Assembly: GCA_005879205.1 (NCBI GenBank)
Contig: VBLD01000106.1
Span: 1-18,696 of the forward strand
Length of the DNA stretch: 18,696 nucleotides
Direction of reading: 5' to 3'
Source: Deltaproteobacteria bacterium
GTDB taxonomy: Bacteria > Desulfobacterota > Binatia > DP-6
Position numbers and translations under genes: made by a program. Of this stretch, positions 12,520 to 18,696 are shown piece after piece; positions within the stretch are counted from its first letter, which is position 1; each line of letters opens with the position of its first letter. The notes beneath the pieces are model-generated. The model made no database searches and was not told the DNA's origin. It saw only the letters and a list, made by a program, of their open reading frames with translations.

Positions 12520-15500
12520 ATGCGCGACCCCGCCTCGCGACCTCATCCGGCGATCTCGCTCGCCGTCCTGGCGTTCGTCCTCGCGGCGCGCCTCGCGCAG
12601 GCGCAGGCAACCCATCAGGTCGCCGACATCTCCACCGATCCGCAGAGCAGCAACCCCGTCGAGCTGGTCGCGCTCGGCGACGTCCTGCTGTTCACCGCCT
12701 TCTCGCCCACCGACGGTCTCGAGATATTCCGCACCGACGGGACGCCGGACGGCACGTCCCAGGTCACCAACATCGACACCTACGTCTCGGGGCAGGCGGT
12801 CACCCCCGGGCTCCTCACCCGCTCAGGCAGCCTGGTCTACTTCCTGGTCGAGCGGCTCGTCGACGGCGCGCGCGAGGCGGAGGTGTGGCGGACCGACGGC
12901 ACGCCGGCGGGGACGCTCGCCCTCGCGACCGGGTTCGCCACGTCGACCTACCCGGGCAGCTTCACCGACGTCGCGGGGGCGCTGTACTTCGTCGCCCAGC
13001 AGGGGTCCGGTCCGGCCAATATCTGGAAGAGCGACGGCACGCCGGCCACTACGGTCCAGGTGAGCAATGCAGGGTCGAGTGGCTTCGCGCCGGCGAACCT
13101 GACCGCGCTCGGCGGCCTCCTCCTCTTCACCGCCACCGATGCGGCGGGTACCGAGCTGTGGCGGAGCGACGGAACGCTCGCCGGCACGACGCGGGTCGCC
13201 GACATCCGGCCCGGAAGCGCGTCGTCGTCGCCCCAGGGCCTCGTCGCGCTCGGGAGTGTCGCCTACTTCGTGGCGTCCGACGGCACCAGCGGGACGGAGC
13301 TGTGGCGGAGCGACGGCACCGCCGCCGGCACGTGGCGGGTCGCGGACATCAATCCCGGTGGGGGCTCCTCCTTTCCGCGCGACCTGACCAACGTCGACGG
13401 CACGCTCTTCCTCTTCGCCCATCCGTCCGGGTCGTTCAGCGACCGACAGCTCTGGCGGAGCGACGGCACGGCGGCGGGGACGACGGCGGTGGCGACCGGC
13501 CTCACGCAGGGGTTCGGGCTGATGGCGGTCGGGCCGCGGATGTTCTTCCAGGCCGGCTCGCAGCCGACGCTCTGGACGAGCGACGGCACGAACCAGGGCA
13601 CGATCGCGCTCGGTGCGGGGCTCGCCCCACTGTGGCTCACGGCGTTCGGCGGCCGTCTCCTGTTCTCGGGTGTCGACGCTGGCGGCGACCGCGAGCTGTG
13701 GGCGAGCGACGGAACGCCGGAGGGCACGGCACGGGTGGCGGACGTGAACCCCGGCAGCGCGGGCTCCGACCCGTCGCGGCTGACGGTACTGGGCGACAGC
13801 GTGTTCTTCCGCGCCTTCAACGAGGCCAGCGGCGCGGAGATCTGGGTGACGGACGGCACGGGCGGCGGTACCGCCCTCGCCGCCGACGTCGCCCCCGGGA
13901 CGACCGGCTCCTCTCCGCGCCAGCTGCGCGCCCTCGGCGATCGGGTGGTCTTCGTCGCCGGCAACCGCCAGGTGGGGAACGAGCCCTTCGTCAGCGACGG
14001 CACGGCGGCGGGCACGATGGTCCTCGCGGACACGGAGGCCGGGAGCGCGTCGTCGAATCCCTACCTGCAGCTCGTGTTCGACGGCGGGCTGTACTTCGTC
14101 TCGAATGGGCTCCTTCACGGCGGCGTCTGGCGGACGGACGGCACGCCGGCGGGCACGGTGGAGCTCGCGAGCGGGACCGGCCTCGACCTCTTCCCGCCCC
14201 CGCTGGCGCTCGGCGGCGCGCTCTACTTCACGTCGGCGTTCTCCTCCGTGTGGCGTACCGACGGCACGCCGGGCGGCACCACCCGGCTCGCGACACCGAC
14301 GCCGCAGCAGTTCTGCGTCCAGTCCCCGTTTCCCTTTTGCTTCACGATCCCACCCGCGCCGGTTCTCCTCGACGTCGGCGGTGCGCCCTGGTTCACCGCC
14401 ACGGATCAGACGGCGCAGGGGAGCTTCGGGAACGGCAGCCTCTGGGTGAGCGACGGGACGCCCGGGGGAACCACCCGGGTGACCGAGATCGTGCACCCGG
14501 CTGACACCGAGCCGATTCCGGGCCCGACGTTCGGCGCACCACCCATCCCGGCCGCCGTTCTCGGCAGTCACGTCGTCTTCGCCGCCGCCGGGACGACCGA
14601 TTTCGACGGTGCCGGCGTGGAGCTCTGGATCAGCGACGGCACGCCAGACGGCACGGTCCGACTCGCGGACATCGCCCCCGGAGCCGCCGACTCGGACCCG
14701 AGGCTGCTGACGCCGTGGAACGGACGGATCGTGTTCGACGCCGACGACGGCACGACCGGCCGCGAGCCCTGGGTCACGGACGGGACCCCGGCCGGCACGA
14801 TGCCGATCGCCGACATCAACTCGGGCCCGGACGGCTCGGACCCGGGCATCCTCGGGGCCGTCGGCGGCGTGCTCGTGCTGAGCGCCGCAGATGCCACCGG
14901 CGGGCGCGAGCCGTGGCGCACCGACGGCACGCCGGGAGGCACGAGCCGGCTCCGTGACATCGCCGCGGGCAGCGATGGATCGGACCCCGTGTTCTGGCGC
15001 GTGGAGGACGGGATACTCTACTTCCTCGCGACCGACGCCGCCCACGGTCGGGAGCTGTGGCGCACGGATGGCACGTCCGCCGGGACGCTCCTCCTGGCGG
15101 ACATCGAACCCGGGCCGGCCGGATCCGATCCACAACCGCTCGGCTCGGCCGGCGGGCTCGTCTACTTCAGCGCCGCCGATTCGATCCACGGTCGCGAGCT
15201 GTGGCGCACCGACGGGACACCGGCCGGAACGGTACTCCTCGAGGCGAACCCCGGCGTCGCCGGCTCCGATCCCGCATCCGTGGTCGCGTCCGGAACCTGC
15301 ATCGTGTTCGCGGCCACGGATTCCGCCTCGGGCCGGGAGCTCTGGACGTCCGACGGCACGCCGGCGGGTACGATGCGCGTCGCCGACATCGTTCCCGGCA
15401 CGGGCAGCTCGGATCCCGAAGAGCTCACCGTGGCGGGCGGCCACGTCTTCTTCTCGGCCGCCCAGCCCGCGACGGGACGGGAGCTCTGGGCGCACGACCC

Positions 15501-16065
15501 CGCCCCGTGCGTCGGTGCAGGCAACGACGCCGATGGCGACGGGGTGAGCAATGCCCTCGACCCGTGCACCAACGTCGCGGACAACGACATCGGCGACGCG
15601 CGGCTGATGCTGAGCAAGCTCGATCGACCGGGCCGCGAGCACCTGCTCCTCCGCGGCACCCTCAGCGTGCCGGCACCGGCCGCCGTCGACCCGCTCGTGC
15701 GCGGCGTCCGCCTCGTGGTCGGCGAGGTCGGAGGCCCGACCGTGATCGACGTCGTCGTCCCGGGTGGCGCGTACGATCGCGCCACGCGGTCGGGCTGGCG
15801 GTTGCTCCGGGACGGTTGGATGTATCGTGCGCCGACGGGGATCGGTCGCGTCACTGTGACGTCGGTCGACGGCTCGCCGGGGACGTATCGCGTCGCCGTG
15901 CGCGCGAGCCGCGCGACGTATCCCGCGCCCGGGCTCGGGGCGTCGCTCGCCGTCACGATCGCGTTCGACCCGCCGGTCGCCACCACGGGTCAGTGCGCAG
16001 AGCACGCATTCGCGCCCGGCACGTGTCTGAGCGGTGCGCGGACGACGATCGTCAGCTGCCGGTAG
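12520..16065 (+). CDS. Giant secreted ELWxxDGT-repeat protein
   Basis: 1181 residues from ATG 12520. The frame opens with TTG at 12433, but only 12520 places a clean signal peptide at the front: hydrophobic 'AISLAVLAFVLAARLAQA' with cleavage after A-Q-A, near residue 28. The body (about 35-995) is 19 copies of an approximately 45-55-residue repeat built around 'ELW(R/T/V)(S/T)DGTxxGTxxVxDIxPG' plus a degenerate 20th ('ELWAHDPAP'); this is the known ELWxxDGT repeat, predicted beta-propeller or beta-solenoid-like. Next is a calcium loop 'DADGDGVSNALDPC' (about 1001-1014). The C-terminal module (about 1018-1181; 'GVRLVVGE', 'VPGGAYDRATRSGWR', 'WMYRAPTG', end 'GARTTIVSCR') is shared with the preceding gene. 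It is probably exported and surface-exposed or released; the ligand is unknown. It ends 11 bp from the convergent LLM oxidoreductase gene. Confidence 0.87.
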   Translation: MRDPASRPHPAISLAVLAFVLAARLAQAQATHQVADISTDPQSSNPVELVALGDVLLFTAFSPTDGLEIFRTDGTPDGTSQVTNIDTYVSGQAVTPGLLTRSGSLVYFLVERLVDGAREAEVWRTDGTPAGTLALATGFATSTYPGSFTDVAGALYFVAQQGSGPANIWKSDGTPATTVQVSNAGSSGFAPANLTALGGLLLFTATDAAGTELWRSDGTLAGTTRVADIRPGSASSSPQGLVALGSVAYFVASDGTSGTELWRSDGTAAGTWRVADINPGGGSSFPRDLTNVDGTLFLFAHPSGSFSDRQLWRSDGTAAGTTAVATGLTQGFGLMAVGPRMFFQAGSQPTLWTSDGTNQGTIALGAGLAPLWLTAFGGRLLFSGVDAGGDRELWASDGTPEGTARVADVNPGSAGSDPSRLTVLGDSVFFRAFNEASGAEIWVTDGTGGGTALAADVAPGTTGSSPRQLRALGDRVVFVAGNRQVGNEPFVSDGTAAGTMVLADTEAGSASSNPYLQLVFDGGLYFVSNGLLHGGVWRTDGTPAGTVELASGTGLDLFPPPLALGGALYFTSAFSSVWRTDGTPGGTTRLATPTPQQFCVQSPFPFCFTIPPAPVLLDVGGAPWFTATDQTAQGSFGNGSLWVSDGTPGGTTRVTEIVHPADTEPIPGPTFGAPPIPAAVLGSHVVFAAAGTTDFDGAGVELWISDGTPDGTVRLADIAPGAADSDPRLLTPWNGRIVFDADDGTTGREPWVTDGTPAGTMPIADINSGPDGSDPGILGAVGGVLVLSAADATGGREPWRTDGTPGGTSRLRDIAAGSDGSDPVFWRVEDGILYFLATDAAHGRELWRTDGTSAGTLLLADIEPGPAGSDPQPLGSAGGLVYFSAADSIHGRELWRTDGTPAGTVLLEANPGVAGSDPASVVASGTCIVFAATDSASGRELWTSDGTPAGTMRVADIVPGTGSSDPEELTVAGGHVFFSAAQPATGRELWAHDPAPCVGAGNDADGDGVSNALDPCTNVADNDIGDARLMLSKLDRPGREHLLLRGTLSVPAPAAVDPLVRGVRLVVGEVGGPTVIDVVVPGGAYDRATRSGWRLLRDGWMYRAPTGIGRVTVTSVDGSPGTYRVAVRASRATYPAPGLGASLAVTIAFDPPVATTGQCAEHAFAPGTCLSGARTTIVSCR
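12715..15500 (+). repeat. ELWxxDGT repeat array (19 copies plus one degenerate)
   Basis: Cores, in order: EIFRTDGT, EVWRTDGT, NIWKSDGT, ELWRSDGT twice, QLWRSDGT, TLWTSDGT, ELWASDGT, EIWVTDGT, EPFVSDGT, GVWRTDGT, SVWRTDGT, SLWVSDGT, ELWISDGT, EPWVTDGT, EPWRTDGT, ELWRTDGT twice, ELWTSDGT, then ELWAHDPA. Copies are diverged in sequence and unequal in length; the 11th and 12th are shortened and the 13th is preceded by an insertion containing 'QFCVQSPFPFCF'. Confidence 0.85.
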
Positions 16066-16076
16066 CGCAGGTACGC

Positions 16077-17231
16077 TCACGCCGTCCGCGGCAGGACGCG
16101 GGTCGCGAACAGCTCGATCGACCGCATGAGCTTCGCGTGCGGGATCAGCGCGTTGTACGTCCACGCGAAGAGCCAGCGCACGGGTAGCCGGGCGCAGAGC
16201 CGATCGAGCTGGCGGGTGACGGTGTCGACCGAGCCGACGAGCGCCAGGCTCTCCTCGAACAGATTCGGCGTCTCGCCGGTCACCGGGTCGACCATCCCCT
16301 TCGCGAACCCGAACGGCTCGAACCACTCCCGCCCGCAGAAGGCCCCGCTGTCGCCCCAGAGCGCCATCGCCTCGTCGTCGGTGGGTGCGACGATCACGTC
16401 GCGCAGCACACCGACGCCCTCGCCGAGCGGCCGACCCGAGACCTCGGCGTAGAGGCGGACCAGCCGCTCCTCGAGCGAGGGATGAAGCGGCGGCAGGATC
16501 GCCGTCACGCCCTCCTCGGCGCACCAGCGGATCGAGCGCTCCGACGACGCGAACGGCTGGAACAGCGGCGGGTGCGGCTTCTGGAGCGCCTTCGGCACGA
16601 CGCCGACCGCGCGCACGACGCCGTCCACCACGCCCGCCCCGTAGCGTCGCGTCGACTCGAGATCCCACGGCGTCTCGCCGGGCGGGATGCGCCAGTAGCG
16701 CCCCTCATAGGACAGCAGGTCCTCGGTCCACGCGCGCTTGATGATGCGAAAGCACTCCTCGAAAGCGGCGCGGTTGGCGGCGTCGACGGCGTCGTGCTGG
16801 TGGGGCAGGGCGCCGTGAATGCCGTGCGTCTGCTGCGCCATCACGTCCACCCAGCGTCGCTGGTAGCCACGGGCAAAGCCCGCGTTGGCGCGCCCGCCCG
16901 TCATGTGGTCGAGCATCGCGATCTCCTCGGCGACGCGGATCGGATTGTTGGCCGGGAGGACGATGCCGAGCTGTCCGACGCGCAGCCGCTTCGTCTGCAG
17001 GCCGACGAAGAGGTCGAGGAGCACGGGGCTGTTCGAGAGCTCGAAGCCCTCGACGTGGAAGTGATGCTCGGTGAAGCTGATCGAGTCGTAGCCGAGCTCA
17101 TCGGCGAGCTTCGCCTGCTCGGCCAGCTCGGCGAGCATCTGCTGGTAGAGGTCGCCGCGAAGGCCCGCGAGACCGCGCTCCACGTCGGCACGGCTGCCGA
17201 TCGACGGCAGATAGAAGAGCGAGACCTTCAC
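16077..17231 (-). CDS. LLM-class (luciferase-like) flavin-dependent oxidoreductase
   Basis: 384 residues of the bacterial luciferase-like monooxygenase superfamily (PF00296), a TIM-barrel enzyme using reduced FMN or F420. Seen: 'VSLFYLPSIG' first strand, 'LADELGYDSISFTEHHF' (TEHHF at 54-58), 'NNPIRVAEEIAMLDHMTGGRANAGFARGY' spread over about 95-123, and 'EECFRIIKRAWTEDLLSYEGRYWRIP'. The C-terminal region carries 'FEESLALVGSVDTVTRQLDRL'. The start is GTG at 17231, which overlaps the upstream acyl-CoA dehydrogenase stop by 4 bp (GTGA), so the genes are coupled and the start is well fixed. Coupling to acyl-CoA dehydrogenases suggests oxygenation or reduction of a lipid-derived or alicyclic CoA intermediate, but the substrate is unknown. 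It converges on the ELWxxDGT gene with an 11-bp gap. Confidence 0.9.
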   Translation of the reverse strand: MKVSLFYLPSIGSRADVERGLAGLRGDLYQQMLAELAEQAKLADELGYDSISFTEHHFHVEGFELSNSPVLLDLFVGLQTKRLRVGQLGIVLPANNPIRVAEEIAMLDHMTGGRANAGFARGYQRRWVDVMAQQTHGIHGALPHQHDAVDAANRAAFEECFRIIKRAWTEDLLSYEGRYWRIPPGETPWDLESTRRYGAGVVDGVVRAVGVVPKALQKPHPPLFQPFASSERSIRWCAEEGVTAILPPLHPSLEERLVRLYAEVSGRPLGEGVGVLRDVIVAPTDDEAMALWGDSGAFCGREWFEPFGFAKGMVDPVTGETPNLFEESLALVGSVDTVTRQLDRLCARLPVRWLFAWTYNALIPHAKLMRSIELFATRVLPRTA

Positions 17232-18415
17232 GCGTTCGGCAGGCCGACCAGCCGCCGCGCGATGACCAGGCGCTGGATCTGACCCGTCCCCTCGACGATG
17301 TCCATGGCCTTGACGTCGCGGTAGAGCTTCTCGACGTAGCCGTGCGCCGTGACCCCCGTGTCGCCGAGGATGTCGACGGCGAGGCCCGTCGCCTCCTGCG
17401 CGCTGGTCGCCGCGAAGGCCTTCGCCATCGATGCCTCGACCTCGTTCGGCTGCTCGACGTCGGCCAGGTCCGCTGCGCGCCAGCAGAGGAGGCGGCCGAC
17501 CTCGAGCTTGCGCGCCATGCGCGCGAGCTTCTCGCGCACCCGCTGGGCGCGCGGCGTCGGCCGGTCGAGGACGTGGTGCGCGTGAGTGAAGTCGCGGGCG
17601 GCGTCGTACGCGGAACGCGCGATCCCGATCGCCATCGCGGCGATGGCGGGGCGGGTGGCGTTGAAGCTCCGCATCGCGCCCTTGAAGCCGGCGCGCTCGG
17701 CGTAGTGGCGCTCGCCGCCGAGCAGGTTCGCGGCGGGCACGCGGCAGTCGCGCAGCGTGAACGAGGAGCTCTCGTACGCGATGAGGCCCATCTTGTGCTC
17801 GTAGCGCATGTCCTCGAGGCCGGGCGTGCCGCGCTCGACGATGAAGGCGCGGTGGCCGGCGCGCCCGGCGCTGCGGTCGACGGTGGCCCAGACGACGATC
17901 CAGTCGGCGCGCATCGCGTTCGAGATGAAGGTCTTGGCGCCGCGGAGGACCCAGGCGTCGCCGTCGCGCACGGCCGTCGTCTCGATCGCGGCCACGTCGC
18001 TGCCGGCGCCGGGCTCGGTCATCGCGAAGGCCGCCCAGTGCGGCCGCTCGCGATCGCGGAACGGTGCCAGGAAGCGTTCCTTCTGCTCGGCCGTGCCCAT
18101 GCCGAGGAGCGGCGGGCCGCCGAGACCGAGCCCGGGCATCGCGACCGACATGCCGCGGTCCCAGTAGGACATCTCCTCGGCGAGGACGACGCCGCGCCGG
18201 GCCGAGATACGCGGGCCGGCCCGCGCGCGCTCGTCCACGCCGAGCGGCTGCCCGAGACCCATACGCCAGGCCAGCGCGAAAAACGGATGGTCGGGCGGGA
18301 CGGGAGCGGCGTTCCGGTCCGCCTCGATGCCGAGCGGGCGGAGGAACTCGCGGCCGAGACGCCGGACGCCCTCGAGCTCGGCCTCGAGCTCCGCGCCGAC
18401 GGCGAGGTCGATCAT
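17228..18415 (-). CDS. Acyl-CoA dehydrogenase
   Basis: 395 residues. It catalyses FAD-dependent alpha,beta-dehydrogenation of an acyl-CoA thioester. Domain order is typical: N-terminal helices (to about 125), the FAD-contacting 'FAMTEPGAGSD' (130-140) in the middle beta domain, 'LRGAKTFISNAMRADWIVVWATVD', then the C-terminal helical domain with 'FNATRPAIAAMAIGIARSAY'. 'GDTGVTAHGYVEKLYRDVKAMDIVEGTGQIQR' (about 351-382) places the likely catalytic base at E375 in VEGT. The open frame reaches 18673, but that extension is an Arg-rich antisense-like read of the upstream gene. ATG 18415 overlaps the upstream stop by 4 bp (ATGA) and gives a normal N-terminus. Its own stop overlaps the LLM gene's GTG start. 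Confidence 0.92.
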   Translation of the reverse strand: MIDLAVGAELEAELEGVRRLGREFLRPLGIEADRNAAPVPPDHPFFALAWRMGLGQPLGVDERARAGPRISARRGVVLAEEMSYWDRGMSVAMPGLGLGGPPLLGMGTAEQKERFLAPFRDRERPHWAAFAMTEPGAGSDVAAIETTAVRDGDAWVLRGAKTFISNAMRADWIVVWATVDRSAGRAGHRAFIVERGTPGLEDMRYEHKMGLIAYESSSFTLRDCRVPAANLLGGERHYAERAGFKGAMRSFNATRPAIAAMAIGIARSAYDAARDFTHAHHVLDRPTPRAQRVREKLARMARKLEVGRLLCWRAADLADVEQPNEVEASMAKAFAATSAQEATGLAVDILGDTGVTAHGYVEKLYRDVKAMDIVEGTGQIQRLVIARRLVGLPNA

Positions 18416-18696
18416 CGGAGACCCGCCTCGTGCTCGGGAGCCAGCGCCGCGGTGGTGAACTCGGCGGCGTCGCGCCCGCCGGCGAGGCCGGCGAGCGTCC
18501 GGATGTCGCGCATCCACTTCTCGACCGGGTGGTCCTTCATGAAGCCGTGGCCGCCGAGGATCTGCACCGCGTTCGGGCCGACGAAGAGCGCCTGCTCGGC
18601 GGCCTCGGCGAGCGCACTGGCGGCCTCCCACTCGGCCGGCTCGCCGCGGTCGAGGGCGGCCGCGGCCCGCCACACAGCGAGGCGAGCGACGTCGAC
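18412..18696 (-). CDS. Acyl-CoA dehydrogenase, C-terminal part (5' end outside the window)
   Basis: The frame is open to the window edge; codons before the internal GTG at 18675 read 'VDVARLAV', continuing the helix typical of acyl-CoA dehydrogenase C-terminal domains ('ARLLVWRAA'), so the gene extends rightward. About 95 residues are visible: 'EQALFVGPNAVQILGGHGFMKDHPVEKWMRDIRTLAGLAGG'. The place of the YEGT catalytic motif reads L-A-G-G, so the usual Glu is not there. Members such as isovaleryl-CoA dehydrogenase carry the base in an earlier helix, which lies outside the window. The alternative is a non-catalytic partner subunit of the following dehydrogenase. The stop overlaps the next start (ATGA), showing tight coupling. 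Confidence 0.85.
   Translation of the reverse strand, partial: VDVARLAVWRAAAALDRGEPAEWEAASALAEAAEQALFVGPNAVQILGGHGFMKDHPVEKWMRDIRTLAGLAGGRDAAEFTTAALAPEHEAGLR

Noticed and set aside
12433..12520. c-di-GMP (GEMM-type) riboswitch before the ELWxxDGT gene
   Set aside because: 'gaaaagcctgg' and a few short complementary stretches looked suggestive, but the two conserved GEMM stems and the tetraloop-receptor pattern could not be laid out.
16050..16095. Bidirectional terminator between the convergent ELWxxDGT and LLM genes
   Set aside because: CTGCCG and CGGCAG can pair, but only across a loop of more than 20 bases and inside both coding ends. There is no T-run on either strand.
12823..16668. A 1281-codon open frame on the - strand opposite the ELWxxDGT gene and into the LLM gene
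   Set aside because: The translation is Arg/Gly/Ala/Glu-rich and low-complexity, with no motif, and mirrors the repeat gene. It arises because high-GC codon bias removes stops in this antisense frame. The + strand frame has a signal peptide, 19 repeats and a shared C-terminal module.
1..18696. tRNA, rRNA, insertion sequence, CRISPR array or attachment site
   Set aside because: Scanning found no tRNA-like cloverleaf ends, no transposase motifs, no terminal inverted repeats and no regularly spaced identical repeats. The two gene remnants carry no mobile-element signature at their edges that I can see.

Overview
The window is very GC-rich (about 70% by eye), densely coded and bacterial. Short gene overlaps (ATGA, TGATG, GTGA), long antisense shadow frames, Thr-rich TTSTTSTLPP-type linkers, Cys-rich 'CGNxxxDPGEECDGG' motifs, DxDxDG calcium-loop repeats and a very large ELWxxDGT-repeat secreted protein together suggest an uncultured soil or groundwater lineage of the former Deltaproteobacteria, perhaps Binatota/Desulfobacterota_B or Myxococcota-like. 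This placement comes from protein style only; there is no rRNA or other marker gene in the window.

Layout. (1) 1-1244: the 3' end of a MOSC-domain protein, a DUF427 protein, and a 45-codon C-terminal remnant of a GNAT acetyltransferase. (2) 1278-7324: an MFS drug-efflux-type transporter translationally coupled to a secreted sulfatase-fold enzyme on the + strand. Facing it on the - strand is a coupled pair, a second sulfatase-fold enzyme (possible lipoprotein) followed by a GT39/ArnT-like membrane glycosyltransferase. Both sulfatase-fold enzymes have Thr where Cys/Ser would be converted to formylglycine. The glycosyltransferase carries an apparent frameshift in a GGGGG run and its 3' end overlaps the first sulfatase-fold gene tail-to-tail. 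(3) 7393-8754: a secreted Cys-rich protein with three repeats of exactly 168 bp. (4) 8815-9333: the collapsed remnant of a HerA-like DUF853 (YjgR-type) ATPase whose N-terminal tip is joined directly to its C-terminal domain. (5) 9400-11097: a tight four-gene unit of truncated haemoglobin, four-helix membrane protein, VOC/glyoxalase-like protein and MAPEG protein resembling microsomal prostaglandin-E synthase 1. (6) 11133-16065: two large putative surface/secreted proteins that share an approximately 185-residue C-terminal module; the second carries 19 ELWxxDGT repeats. (7) 16077-18696, - strand: two acyl-CoA dehydrogenases and an LLM-class flavin oxidoreductase, overlapping by 4 bp at each junction, which look like a lipid or acyl-CoA catabolic operon.

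How the genes may work together: region 2 looks like envelope glycan or lipid modification plus export. Region 5 looks like a heme/lipid-electrophile or NO/O2 stress module. Region 6 looks like an extracellular protein pair carrying a common C-terminal module, possibly for sorting. Region 7 is acyl-CoA oxidation coupled to a flavin monooxygenase. Functional assignments beyond family level are inference.
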